Positions 34,440-45,273 of a stretch of DNA of 64,000 nt are shown in pieces (the first letter of the stretch is position 1; each line of letters starts with the position of its first letter). Origin of the DNA: Xenopus tropicalis (taxonomy: Eukaryota; Chordata; Amphibia; Anura; Pipidae); assembly GCF_000004195.4 (NCBI RefSeq), contig NC_030681.2:135431506-135495505 (forward strand), given 5' to 3'. A program made the position numbers and the translations under genes. The notes beneath the pieces were generated by a model. It did no database searches. It was not told the DNA's origin and worked only from the letters and a program-made list of their open reading frames with translations.

Positions 34440-34516
34440 ATATACTCGAGTATAAGCCTAGTTTTTCAGCACCCAAAATGTGCTGAAAAAGTCACCTTTG
34501 GCTTATACTTGAGTCG
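34440..34516. repeat. Hairpin of a dispersed 'tactcgagtataagc' element
   Basis: 'actcgagtataagcctagtt' and 'ggcttatacttgagtc' are inverted, with an inner pair 'tttttcagcac'/'gtgctgaaaaa'. Together they form a stem of about 33 bp with bulges. I recognise 'actcgagtataagcc' as the end of a dispersed vertebrate DNA repeat, but cannot name the family. The rest of the element is not delimitable. Confidence 0.6.
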
Positions 34517-35356
34517 GGTGCCATGGGTCCCTCTAGACTAGCTCCCACTAGCAATACTTATTTCCCCTTACATCCCTCCGAGACTGGGTCTGCTGCCAGT
34601 TTGCCAATGTGCAATAAGCGTGGGGTAGTACTCATATTTTTGTTGACCCTCTTCTCCGCTTACAGAGCTAGTTTACTGGTTTTTTTAAAAATAAATATTG
34701 AAAAACATATACCCCACTGATTAATTAATACACATAAAACAATCATTTGCCAGAAAATCACCTTGTCAAATAACCACCAGTAAACTTTATCATCTAGGGT
34801 TGCCACCTGTCTGTTTTTACCCACACAGCCCAGTTCATTTAGAAACTACTTTTACAGACTCGTTGTTCCTTATTATATTAGTTGAATAAAAAGTTGAAAA
34901 AAACCTCAAAAACAGCAAATAGCAAAATCAAATTGTCTCAGAATATCACTCTCTACACCATACCACTGAACTGAATCTGCCCCAATATAGGTCCATTTTT
35001 GGGCTACTTTACAAAAAATTACTGCAGTCCACATACTGCCTTTTTAATTGACTCAATCCAATCCAATTCTATTCCATAATGTAGAAACCAGTTTAGCAAT
35101 GATTTTGGAGAGGCCTTTGCCCTCTTTTTATAATTTACTTATTGACATTCCTTTGTGTCTAGTGCTTTACTGCCATGGTGCAATTAATATCAGTGCCTAA
35201 TGAGTCCAGTTTTCAGATCACAAATAAGCTTGTCTATGGGCCAGCACAGCCATTTATAGCATTGACAAGGTGCTAGTAGTATATAAAGGAGGTTTATATA
35301 GTAGACAGATTCCTATCTACTTCGGAGATAGTGTGTTGATCTTGATTTTGCTTGTA
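34517..35356. other. No gene recognised
   Basis: Mixed sequence; a 65-codon frame at 34523-34720 has no recognisable domain. Nothing else to report. Confidence 0.3.
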
Positions 35357-35934
35357 CAGGTATGGGACCTGTTATCCAGAATGCTCGGGACCTAGGGTTT
35401 TCCGGATAAGGGATCTTTCCACAATTTGGATCTCCATAGCTTAAGTCTGTTAAAAATCATTTAAATATTGAATAAACCCCATAGGAGTGTTCTGCCCCCA
35501 ATAAGGATTAATTATATCTTAGTTGGGATCAAGTACAGGTACTGTTTTATTATTACAGAGAAAAGGGAATCATTTAACCATTAAATAAACCCAATAGGGC
35601 TGTTCTGCCCCCAATAAGGGGTAATTATATCTTAGTTGGGATCAAGTACAGGTACTGTTTTATTATTACAGAGAAAAGGGAATCATTTAACCATTAAATA
35701 AACCCAATAGGGCTGTTCTGCCCCCAATAAGGGGTAATTATATCTTAGTTGGGATCACGTACAGGTACTGTTTTATTATTACAGAGAAAAGGGAATCATT
35801 TAACCATGAAATAAACCCAATAGGTTTTTAAAAATTAGAATTATTTGCTTAAAATGGAGTCTATAGGAGATTGCCTTTCTGTAATTCGGAACTTTCTGGA
35901 TAATGCATTTTTGGATAAGGGGATCCCATACCTG
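35357..35934 (-). mobile_element. CAGGTATGGG-type MITE, antisense, with about 3 internal units
   Basis: It runs from CAGGTATGGGACCTG (the family's right end, inverted) to 'gatcccatacctg', with TA at 35355-35356 and 35935-35936. The middle (about 35500-35825) holds three 113-bp units, read as the complement of the 15.5-kb unit, so the array always keeps the same orientation relative to the element. Confidence 0.93.
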
Positions 35935-35936
35935 TA

Positions 35937-37286
35937 CACTTGTGAAAATCCAGGGATGGAACTGCTCGCCATTCTAATACACTTCATTCCTGCTGCACAA
36001 ATAGGGGTTAATAAAAATTCACTCCATATTTTAAAATGTTTTTAGATTTTGCATGCTTTGTTTGAGAACAAGACACAAACTGGATTGCAGCCAAAAAGCC
36101 AATTACTTCTTTCAGGTTCATTTGGTAATAGCACTAAGGCCTTGTGTAAATGGGTCTGGCCACAAATCAGAAAGCAGCTTTTGATGCAGGTATATATTAC
36201 TCTTGGAAAAAGTTAAGCACCTCTATTATTCAAGCAGCGGACCACAAGCTTTGTGGAAATACACAAACTAAAGTGGTATTGAAAATAATGGCATAAGCAT
36301 CATATTTTAGAATTCCTTCAGTCCAGTGGGTAGGCATTATTAAAATAAAACAATGCCCCCACACTTACCTCTATGTATAACTATAGCCCGATTGTTATAA
36401 AATATGACTGGTGGCAGGTCAGTTGTCTATTACATATTCATCTTACTATATATTGCTCTTTCCTTCCTTTCCTGCACTTGATAAATGTTCTTTCCAATCA
36501 TGTAATTCTTATCTTAATTATTAAAATGCTTCCATAATGGTATATTAGAATTATAGTTCAGTGTCAGGGCTCCTTTATACTTGTTGTTTAAGTGCTTTAC
36601 TTTGTCAAATGTCCATTAAGAAATGTAATGGAGGTGGAAAAAAAACTCTTGAGGATTTTCCTAGACTCCTGTTTGCTTATGGAAGGCAATGTAAATTAAA
36701 ATGTATTTTTAAATGTATTGTTTCCAGTTCCTGTGTGGCCGTGTTTCTTGGCTGGGAAACTTGTAATTTTAAGTGGTATTGTATTGCTATACAGACCAGG
36801 GGACCTGTGGTTCAGCTGACTTTTCAGACTGACTTACTATTCAAGGTAGGAACCTTCGCTAAACCAAAAAATAAAATCAAGTGGGGTGTTGGCACAGAAG
36901 TGAGATATAAACATAGGCAGCTTTTCAATAAGGCTAGGGGAAACCTGCTTGAAATTTTAAAAAACAAAACAAAAAATCCCCCATAAACCTCACTCTGTTT
37001 CTGCACTGCTCTAGAACCTTTAACATTGGAAAAATCTTCTTGCATTTCTGCAACCTCTGGTTCTGTTGTAATCAGCTGTGCTCTGATTGGATCTTTCTTC
37101 TTGTGGCTTCTCCAATCAGAGCACAGCTCTCTTGACCAACAGTAAAATTGCAAATCGAAGCAGAGATGTAGGCAGTGCTGGAGAGATATTACAAACTAAA
37201 GGCACTGCAGAAATGAAGACTGATAAGAAGGATCTGCAGGATGTAAACCTTACCTAAGATCCTCACTAGCTTTTGCTGTAGATTTT
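35937..37286. other. No gene recognised; one 18-bp inverted repeat
   Basis: The longest open frame is 141 codons (36561-36986, +). Its predicted protein is cysteine- and lysine-rich without a recognisable domain, and the reverse strand is also open, so I do not call it. Positions 37074-37091 and 37111-37128 are a perfect inverted pair, agctgtgctctgattgga and its complement, separated by 19 bp, likely the remnant of a foldback element. Confidence 0.4.
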
Positions 37287-37469
37287 ATCCCACTCCCACA
37301 GGTACTATAGTGTATCATCCCACTCCCACAGGTACTATACTGTATCATCCCACTCCCACAGGTACTATACTGTATCATCCCACTCCCACAGGTACTATAC
37401 TGTATCATCCCACTCCCACAGGTACTATACTGTATCATCCCACTCCCACATGTACTAATATACTGTATA
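37287..37469 (+). repeat. 30-bp minisatellite, 6 units
   Basis: The unit is 'atcccactcccacaggtact' plus 'atactgtatc', at 37287, 37317, 37347, 37377, 37407 and 37437. Units differ at one or two positions and the last is diverged. The unit is a multiple of three, so a minus-strand frame reads as five copies of MIQYSTCGSG; there is no sign that it is a gene. Confidence 0.93.
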
Positions 37470-37974
37470 TGTTCTAAAGGCTAATTCACTAGCTGAAATA
37501 AATATTTTTTTTGTCCCCTGGCATCTAATACTATCCCTATCACCATTGCTCCTGTCCTAAATTAACTCTTTCCCCATGAAAAAGCTAATTGTCCTTTTAT
37601 ATATATTTGTTGTTGTTTTTTGCACTTACTTTTGTCATTGTTTTGTTTGTTTCTAGCTAGTTACAGTGGAGCCCTCATAGCTGGGACTACATAGCTGGGA
37701 AACAAACCAATGTTGTGTATCAGTGCCAGTGTTATAGTGCTAGGGCCTGAGTATCTGTCATCAGTACCCACTGCTTCTCACTGTATATAATGTGCTGGTT
37801 TTGTAAATATAGACTGCATTTCACTGTATATAATGTGCCTGGGGTGTCAGTACCCACTGCCTTTCACTCAGTATAAAACTAAAACACATTGTAGTTGGGA
37901 GGTTCCTTTTTTATGCTAGCAGTGAATTCACTAAATCTCACATTACCTTTAAGTCACTTTTTGTATGGTCCATA
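37470..37974. other. No gene recognised
   Basis: Includes a loose direct repeat: 'gcatttcactgtatataatg' and 'cttctcactgtatataatg', with 'cagtacccactgc' twice (37760-37865), about 45-95 bp apart. No further structure seen. Confidence 0.4.
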
Positions 37975-38088
37975 TTTAGCCTCTCCCCAAAAAAATTTCA
38001 TAGGAGTTTTGCGAAACAATTCGCCAATGGCAAAATGTGGAATTTTGCTGCAAATCCATGCCTGGCAAAAAAATGAGCTCATCACTAC
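37975..38088 (+). mobile_element. Fragment of a hAT-like 'gcgaa' element
   Basis: The right part of the element at 63623-63978: 'gcgaaacaattcgccaatgg', 'ctgcaaatccatgcctggca' and the end 'gagctcatcacta'. The left part is missing. It abuts the TTAA-element fragment that follows and probably landed in it. Confidence 0.65.
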
Positions 38089-38352
38089 ACATTAGCCAAT
38101 TAATGGACAGAGTTCTGCCTTTTACTCCCGCACTACTTCCTGTTACAGTTAGAGCTGCATTATTTCCTGTCAGCTGATCTCTGAGGGGCACACAGCCCAT
38201 CACTAAATGGTGTCTCAAGGGAAAGAATGTAAAAGGGCAATATTTACTGATATATATATTCCAGTTTGGCGAGATTCTTTAATAGGTCACTTAACACAAT
38301 ATAAACTATCTGTTGGTTAAGTATTCATTCTGGGGGTATAGTTTTCCTTTAA
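38089..38352. mobile_element. Right half of a TTAA MITE (family of 46495-47244)
   Basis: Shares 'gccaattaatg', 'cctgtcagctgatctctgag', 'cacagcccatcactaaa' and 'gggcaatatttactgatata' with the 46.5-kb copy, and ends 'tgggggtatagttttccttt' + AA, placing TTAA at 38349-38352. The left half is missing. Confidence 0.82.
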
Positions 38353-39087
38353 ATTTACTACAATAATTTACTTGAGAGTAATTTAATATACACTGTTAAT
38401 GGTCTGACATAATGTTATAAAAATGAATTCAGATGTCAGATACAAGGGCATTGGAGACAGAGAATTTATGACCTCAGGCTTATTCCTATTCTTAGAATTT
38501 CAGCACAATTACGAAGACTCTGTGTTGAGCTATGGGCCCCGGCTACTGAAATGGCTATACAGTGCTCTATATTACAGAGTGGCCTGAATCCCATTTAAGT
38601 GCTTATGTGGACCATTCATAACATCCATTCAATCTGGTATTATCAGCCTGAAACTGGATGCTTTTATTTCTAGTTGATTTTATTTTGGTTTGCCAATCTC
38701 ATAGTTTAGGTAGTTGACACAATATATGACATGAATTTTACTGATAGCCATTTGTTTAGCAGAAGATGCACTTGCCATTAACCTTTTACCTAGCTTCCAA
38801 ATAATAAATTCTATAGCTGCACATATATGTTCGCTGGTGGCACTTTATCTTTGCTGCATTTCAATCGCCTTCCCATATTTTAGAAAACCATTTATTCTAT
38901 CTTCCGCCGTCACAATTCGAAAAGTGGATTAAACCCTTCTCAGGTTTATTATTTCGCCCTGTGATTTATATATATTTAACTATAGAGGCTGAGACAAAAC
39001 CTTTAACAACCAAATTAATATCCTCCAATCTAATGTCTGACCTTATACATTTTACTTGACCGCTCACCTTTTATGAATTTCACCAAA
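38353..39087. other. Candidate conserved non-coding segment (38740-39087)
   Basis: Non-repetitive, with 'ggtggcactttatctttgct', 'tcttccgccgtcacaattcg' and 'ttatttcgccctgtgattta'. Composition differs from the MITE-rich neighbourhood. It runs directly into the 39088-39215 block that recurs at 44.2 kb. Confidence 0.28.
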
Positions 39088-39215
39088 AATTGCTTTTTTC
39101 ATGGTATTGCCCTTTTGAGATTATAACAGATATCACCGTACCTACCTTAATGTCAATATCTATCTAAAACTCCAAAACATTTTTCCTTCCGCAAGGGCAT
39201 TTCAAGGGTAAATCC
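39088..39215 (+). repeat. 128-bp block repeated at 44230-44617
   Basis: 'ccaaaaattgcttttttcat', 'gatatcaccgtacctacctt' and 'cttccgcaagggcatttcaa' recur at 44.2 kb with few changes, in the same orientation. The flanks of the two copies differ. It could be a dispersed repeat or a small local duplication; two copies cannot decide. Confidence 0.7.
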
Positions 39216-40340
39216 AGCTGGTAAAAAAGATATGCGGCGAGTTGCTGGAAAAATGTTCATTTGTAAAAATATCGGATACAAATTGGAAATACATGTATAT
39301 ATCTATATACTGGTATATTTTATTTATGTAATGCTACCTGAGTGCAAATTGCTGAACATTATTAAAATGCATTTATATAATACTCAGGGGAGTTAGAAAT
39401 GAAAAGAAGCAGAAGCATTGTTAATGAATAGATATGTATATGCATGCAGTGTAAATAACATGTATGAAAAGAGACAAGAGGGCAGCAGTCTTTGCCCTTT
39501 GGACTTTACACTAACTAGAATGGTAATTTAAAAACCAAACTGGTAAATGCAATAGGCACACTAGAAATGCCAAGATTACATGAGAAAGAGAGAAGGTAAC
39601 AAAAGATATATGCTGAAATATAAGAAAAATAATTGAAAAATAATTGAACAGATGCAGGAAGTCGTTATCCTTGGGGTGATTGTTACTCTTTGCTGGTGGA
39701 AGCCAAATGAGATGGCTGAACTGAGGTAGAAAGTAGCAAAAATGGGGGGCCAATATAAAGGAAAAGAGTAAAGAAGAAAGGCAAAGAAGAGTATTCAGAG
39801 CTGGTGTGTGTGTGTGAAGAAGTGGGAGGAGGTTGGTAGAAGAGAGTTGGAAAAGTTGGGCAGAATAAAAAATCAGATTTAAAAACTGGGAGGGGATTTG
39901 CACTTAAAGCAACAATGGAAGGAAATAAGAAACCCCACTCCTTATGTGAGAGAAGGAATGGCCGTCATGAGTGACTGAAGCCTTTACAACATTATATTTT
40001 TGGGGGGAGGCTAGAATTTTGATAGGCTAAAGAGAGGAAGAGGACTAGAGCAAAACAGATCATGCAATTAAATACATTTTTTGTTATGCAAAAAGAGGTG
40101 AGAGCAAGAAAAGATAGTTATATTGTTGGGATCCTGAGAGGTATTGGGCTAAAACCACAGCTATTTAACCACAGCTATTTTACTTTCACAGCATCTATAC
40201 CAGTATAGTTCATACACTGACTGAGGACTTGCAATTCAAGTTTTAAGAAGATTTGTTCTTGTCCTCATTGCACTAATTTACTAAATGCTTTTTACAGAAA
40301 GAGCAACTCTCTATTAGCATTAAATGGCTCTCACAGCGCA
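39216..40340. other. No gene recognised; purine-rich tract
   Basis: Positions 39570-39900 are strongly purine-rich on the + strand, which keeps a 130-codon frame open on the minus strand (39511-39903). Its predicted product is Leu/Ser/Phe-rich low complexity, so I do not call a gene. Confidence 0.45.
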
Positions 40341-40824
40341 TAGGGATGTAGCGAACATCGCCAAAAATGTTCGCGGACCCGTTCGCGGACTTTCGGCAAA
40401 ACTCGCGAATATTCGCGAACTTTGCGAACCCCATAGACTTCAATGGGAAGGCGAACTTTAAAACCTAGAAAAGCCATTTCTGGCCAGAAAACTGATTTTA
40501 AAGTTGTTTAAAGGGTGCCACGGCCTGGACAGTGGCATGCAGGAGGGGGATCAAGCAAAAATTTCTCTGAAAAATACTTTGTAAAAAAACCGCCAAAAAA
40601 AAAAAAAACCGCCAAAAAATAACGCCAAAAAAAACCGCCAAAAAAAAAAAACCGCCAAAAAATAACGCCAAAAAATAACGCCAAAAAAACCCGCAAGCTA
40701 TTCCTATGTATACGCAAAGGCGAAAAACCGAAGCGAAAGAACGCGGCGGAAAAAAACGAGGCGAAAGCGCGGCGAACCCAAAAGGGTGAATTAGTTCGCC
40801 GGCGAACAGTTCGCTACATCTCTA
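40341..40824. mobile_element. hAT-like MITE, TAGGGATGTAGCGAAC ends, perfect 8-bp duplication
   Basis: Ends TAGGGATGTAGCGAAC and 'gttcgctacatctcta' are inverted. The flanking acagcgca is identical at 40333-40340 and 40825-40832. It is the reverse-oriented relative of 10369-10796. Its middle (40586-40690) has an expanded (ccgccaaaaaa) motif absent in length from the other copy. The minus frame there (Phe/Gly-rich) is an artefact. Confidence 0.94.
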
Positions 40825-41281
40825 ACAGCGCATACAGAGATGTACAGAGGACAGCATCATGTTTCTAAGGGAGTTATAGGCTATGGGAATTTGCCTTGGA
40901 CTCAGCAAAGCTGATCAGAATGTTCAGGCATATTTATAAATCTGTGTAAAATATTTTACTGGAAAAAGTAGTGTATACGTTTGTGCAAATGGGGTGTTTA
41001 GAAAAATCTAGGACTGGAAAATCAGAATTGCATCAAATAGCGGGGAAAAAAACATGCCCACAAAGGAAAATCACATTGGGCTGATTCACTAAATTAGACG
41101 CGATAATTAGCGCGCGATTCACCATAGTATGATCACGTGCGTTAAGCCGCCATATCGCATGCGTTATTTTTCGCGTGACCGCATGCGTTAGTTTTAACAC
41201 ATACGTTAAATAGCGCACAGAAAAGAATACTAACGCATGATTCACAAACATTTATTCGCACGACTATTTTTATGCGGCTAC

Positions 41282-41540
41282 AAGTGAGGAAATGTTTCGC
41301 CAGGCATGGATTCGCAGCAAATTTTTGGACGTGCGGCGAATTTTTCTGCGGCGAATGGCAAAACGCATGAAAAAATTCGCCACACAAAAATTCACCGCAC
41401 GTCCAAAAATTGACACAGGCGTCAATATTAGTCGCGGGCAACAATTGTTGCCCGCACAACATTTTTTCCGTTTCGTGGATCTTTCAAAAGATTTGCTAAT
41501 TTTTCACTAGAGATAACCAGAACACATTTGCTCATCACTA
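41282..41540 (-). mobile_element. hAT-like 'gcgaa' element nested in the MITE
   Basis: It runs from 'aagtgaggaaatgtttcgcc' through 'aggcatggattcgcagcaaa' to 'tttgctcatcacta'. Flanks gcggctac (41274-41281) and gtggctac (41541-41548) match at seven of eight. Joining the flanks restores the host's 'tatgcggctac' + 'tatttata'. It includes the near-perfect palindrome 'gggcaacaattgttgccc'. Confidence 0.8.
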
Positions 41541-41560
41541 GTGGCTACTATTTATAAGCA

Positions 41561-41850
41561 TCTACTATTTATATGCTACAATTTATATGCTACTATTTAT
41601 ATGCTACCATTTATATGCTACCATTTATATGCTACTATTTATATGCTACCATTTATATGCTACTATTTATATGCTACCATTTATATGCTACTATTTATGT
41701 GCTACTATTTATATGCTACCATTTATATGCTACTATTTATGTGCTACTATTTATATGCTACTATTTATATGCTACCATTTATATGCTACCATTTATGTGC
41801 TACTATTTATATGCTACCATTTATATGCTATCATTTATATGTGGCTAATA
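41561..41850 (+). repeat. 14-bp minisatellite (ctactatttatatg)n, about 21 units
   Basis: Units ctactatttatatg, ctaccatttatatg and ctactatttatgtg alternate. The word derives from the host MITE ('gactatttttatgcggct' at about 41260). Because the unit length is not a multiple of three and no register holds a stop codon, all three + frames stay open, giving the 91-160-codon frames; none is a gene. Confidence 0.93.
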
Positions 41851-42124
41851 TTTATATACACTATTTAAATGTGGCGACAATTTATATACACTATTATATA
41901 TACACTATATCTAAGCTACTCTTTATATGCGGCGACTATATGCTTGCGTTAGCGCATGGAAATAGTCGTCGCGAGTTAAATAACGCATGCAATATCGCGC
42001 GTAAAATAGCGCAAGTGTGCTAATAGTGAATCGTGCGAAAAGTCACGAAAATTAAGACGCGATAAAAAGGTAGGTGAGAACTTCTGAATTTTGCAAAATC
42101 CAGTTAATGCGTTGATACATTAAT

Positions 42125-42485
42125 GGGGTAATTTATTAAGATTCAAATTTGTCAAGATTTGAAATTCAAAGTTTTTACCACAATTCAAGTTTTTTGTGGC
42201 ACCAATCATGGATTCGAAAACTCAGATATTAAAACTGAAAGTCTGTGGGAGTCAGTGGGAGTTTAGGAAAATTGAAACCATTTTTCAATTCAAATTTTTT
42301 GAGATCAATTCAGAATTTGGAAAACGATGGGTAGACTGTGATATCAGTACATCTGAGTTCTTTTTTCAGATTTTTACATAATCAGTTTTTTTAAATTCGA
42401 GTTATAAGAATCACAAATTTCAGATTTTGAGTTTTTTTTCACATTAGACAAAATCTCAAAAAATTGAATTTTGATAAATCAACCT
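42125..42485. mobile_element. MITE with GGGGTAATTTATTAA end
   Basis: The ends 'ggggtaatttattaagattc' and 'aattttgataaatcaacctc' are imperfect inverted copies. The interior is rich in 'aaattcaaa', 'attcgag' and 'tttgag' words on both strands, as in the element at 21475-21894. It is non-coding; the 61-codon frame inside is an artefact. Confidence 0.6.
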
Positions 42486-43147
42486 CTCATTCTTCATTTT
42501 TAAAAAATCAATTCCATTGTGCTACTAGAATTCACTACAAACATAACTAAAAATATACAGAAACAGTCCCTGCTTTGATCCTGTGAAAGTTTAAGAATTA
42601 AGAAAGATATCCTGAGAAATAATAGTGTTGTCTATGCATTTTTGTGGGTCTTGAGTAGTTTCCAATTAACTTTTTTCTCTGTGGTTCCTCACTGTACTTA
42701 GTATATTGGGTTGCTGACCCAGGCTATTAGGCAGCACTTTCACTAACACATTGGAAGATGAATAGCACAGGGTTTGAATAGATAGATTAGTAATCAAAAT
42801 TATAAAGATAAAAGAAATGTCTCAGAATTAATCTGCTTTGTGGTTGCTGGAATCACTGACCTATGAAGCAAAAAAGCATTTTAAATTTCATGTTGGGGAG
42901 AAGCAGCCAGAAAAAGAATAAATGAACAATGAATAGATACCATTTTTAAATAGTTTCAGAATGTAACAAGAAAGATAAATGGAATGGTTTTTAAACTTGA
43001 GCTTCAGAGTATTGGTTTAACTGGAATAGTCCATCCAACAAAGTAATCACTTTATTGAGTTCCATTAAAAGCTAAAATATTTAAGTAGGCTAATGGAATA
43101 GTTACTCCTAGCACTTATAACTTTGACTGGCACAGCGATTCCTAATA
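42486..43147. other. No gene recognised
   Basis: AT-rich spacer; nothing identifiable beyond 'gtcaggaatt'-type unique sequence. Confidence 0.3.
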
Positions 43148-44015
43148 CAGGTATGGGATCCCTTATCCGAATTACGGAAAGCCCATCTCCCATAGACTCC
43201 ATTTTAATCAAATAATTTAGATTTTTTTAATTGATTTCCTTTTTCTCTGTAAAAATAAAACAGTACCTGTACTTGATCCCAACTAAGATATAATTACCCC
43301 TTATTGGGGGCAGAACAGTCCTATTGGGTTTATTTAATGGTTAAATGATTCCCTTTTCTCCGTAATAATAAAACAGTACCTGTACTTGATCCCAACTAAG
43401 ATATAATTACCCCTTATTGGGGGCAGAACAGCCCTATTGGGTTTATTTCATGGTTAAATGATTCCCTTTTCTCTGTAATAATAAAACAGTACCTGTACTT
43501 GATCCCAACTAAGATATAATTACCCCATATTGGGGGCAGAACAGCCCTATTGGGTTTATTTCATGGTTAAATGATTCCCTTTTCTCCGTAATAATAAAAC
43601 AGTACCTGTACTTGATCCCAACTAAGATATAATTACCCCTTATTGGGGCAGAACAGCCCTATTGGGTTTATTTAATGGTTAAATGATTCCCTTTTCTCTG
43701 TAATAATAAAACAGTACTTGTACTTGATCCCAACTAAGATATAATTACCCCTTATTGGGGGCAGAACAGCCGCATTGGGTTTATTTAATGGTTAAATGAT
43801 TCCCTTTTCTCTGCAATAATAAAACAGTACCTTGTACTTGATCCCAACTAAGATATAATTAATCCTTATTGGGGGCAAAACAGTCCTATTGGGTTTAATT
43901 AATGTTTTATTGTTTTTTTTAGTAGACTTAAGGTATGAAGATCCAAATTATGGAAAGACCCCTTATCAGGAATACCCTTGGTCCCGAGCATTCTGTTTAA
44001 CGGGTCCTATACCTG
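43148..44015 (+). mobile_element. CAGGTATGGG-type MITE with about 6 internal units
   Basis: It runs from CAGGTATGGGATCCC to 'gggtcctatacctg', with TA at 43146-43147 and 44016-44017. Six 113-bp units occupy about 43255-43880. The right half 'taatgttttattgttttttt' is nearly the same as in 28806-29133 and 49969-50971, so these three belong to one subfamily. Confidence 0.93.
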
Positions 44016-44229
44016 TATATGAGCATAAAAGAGAGATGTCCAAATAAGAAACATAAAATAGCACCTAGGAAGGCACTGCTGGTATGAAGCTCTGATTAAA
44101 TCACAGATATTCCATTGAAGTTATCGGTTAGGCAAGTTAGTTGTTATATTGAATTAGAACCTTTAGTTTTGCTGATACTCCCCATTACATTTATTTACCT
44201 CCATTTCTATAAAGTGGCTTAGGCCCTAT

Positions 44230-44617
44230 ACCAAAAATTGTTTTTTTCATGGTATTGCCTTTTTGAGATTATCGCAACATAGTTATATCAACACGGGAGC
44301 ACTTACCGCTATTCATCCACGTATGCTACTCACAAACCAACTCCCAATGGCCCCAGAACTAATCAATCACATCCAGAAAAAGCGGAGTACCACGTGGTGA
44401 AAAAAATAAAATCAGTCTTTATTCAGTCATATTAAAATGGCACATGTACAGCATCAGGACTTACGCTTGATGCGTTTCGTGACCTCACGTCACTTCATCA
44501 GAAGCTGATGATTGATTAGTTCTTTTTGAGATTATAACAGATATCACCGTACCTACCTTAATGTCAATATCTTGAACTCCAAAATACTTTTTCTTCCGCA
44601 ATGGCATTTCAAAGGTA
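44230..44617 (+). repeat. Second copy of the 39088-39215 block, split by a retroposon-like insert
   Basis: The block reads 44230-44272, then resumes at 44522 ('ctttttgagattataacag', 'gatatcaccgtacctacctt', 'cttccgcaatggcatttcaa'). The 39-kb copy shows the uninterrupted order, confirming that the intervening 249 bp is an insertion. Confidence 0.75.
44273..44521 (-). mobile_element. 249-bp retroposon-like insert with 14-bp duplication
   Basis: ctttttgagattat is identical at 44259-44272 and 44522-44535. On the minus strand the insert contains 'ctgatgaagtgacgtgaggt' followed by 'cacgaaacgcatcaagcg', then 'gactgaataaagac'. The 'cgaaacgc(g/a)tca' motif is shared with the 19448-19923 insert, and 'gattgattagtt' occurs inverted near both ends. 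A non-autonomous retroposon (SINE-like) fits the duplication length, but I find no clear RNA polymerase III boxes. Confidence 0.7.
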
Positions 44618-45273
44618 AAAGTATTCAAATGTACTTTAAACTACTATGCTATGTTATGTTATATACTTTCAAATAGTGGGAACCATTTAACAAAGTTTGG
44701 CAGTGCATATTTATTTGCATATGGTTGTTTCTGCGCAACAATTTTCACTGTGCAAATATCAATTTGCTAAATTTGTCCAGCAAATTTTTTTTTTTCTGCC
44801 ATCAAAGTTGTGGTGTAACTCGGACACAAAATGGCACATTTACGAAGATGTGTTTTTTCTGGACTTAAAACGCAATATGGTATCAATTTGAAGTAACCAT
44901 GATAATTTCTGTAGTTCTAAAATATCTAAACAATGCTTTTAGCGCTGTCCGAAAATCGCAATTGCGTTCCGAAAGTCATGAAATTTTCGGCCCAAAAAGT
45001 TTGTAAACGCCACAAAAACCTTTCTGGCTTTAAAGCCTTCCATGTCGGGCTTTGGAAGCCTTCCATAGGACTCAATGGCACTCAACAGATCAAACCTGCC
45101 GATGAAAGTGTAACCGAAACATTCATTTTCTTTGTGCAAAATATGATTTTTTCATGAACGAAATTTTCGCCCCCTACCCTTGTTAATAAAGCTGAAGTAT
45201 ACTAATCTGCAGTCTCAGTGAGTAATTAAGGAAGGATGCCAATCTATGGTATGTATAGGGAAGGCAGAACGCA
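44618..45273. other. No gene recognised
   Basis: AT-rich with some 'gaaattttcg' words (44940-45180) that may be remnants of a 'gcgaa'-type element. The overlapping 74- and 66-codon frames on opposite strands (44933-45157) are not supported as genes. Confidence 0.35.

Larger units (their letters stand above)
41078..42064. mobile_element. MITE with 'gattcactaaattagacgcg' end, holding a nested element and a minisatellite
   Basis: The left part has 'gggctgattcactaaattag', 'acgcgataattagcgcgcga' and 'gcatgcgtta' words. The right part repeats them inverted ('taacgcatgcaatatcgcgc', 'agtgaatcgtgcg', 'agacgcgata'). It is CpG-rich, unlike the flanks. The middle is interrupted by a hAT-like element (41282-41540), and the following 'ctatttatatg' sequence has become a 14-bp array. 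The outer boundaries are approximate. Confidence 0.65.

Noticed and set aside
36561..36986. 141-codon frame
   Set aside because: No recognisable domain, both strands open, no repeat or gene context supporting it; long for chance but not enough to call.
37250..37438. Minus-strand frame with MIQYSTCGSG repeats
   Set aside because: A direct consequence of a 30-bp tandem repeat; no start context, domain or neighbouring gene.
39511..39903. 130-codon minus-strand frame
   Set aside because: Lies over a purine-rich tract; the product is Leu/Ser/Phe-rich low complexity.
41541..42023. Open frame of 160 codons, with two more overlapping frames of 91-93 codons
   Set aside because: All three + frames are open because the 14-bp repeat lacks stop codons in any register; the peptides are periodic Tyr/Ile/Leu/Cys strings without a domain.
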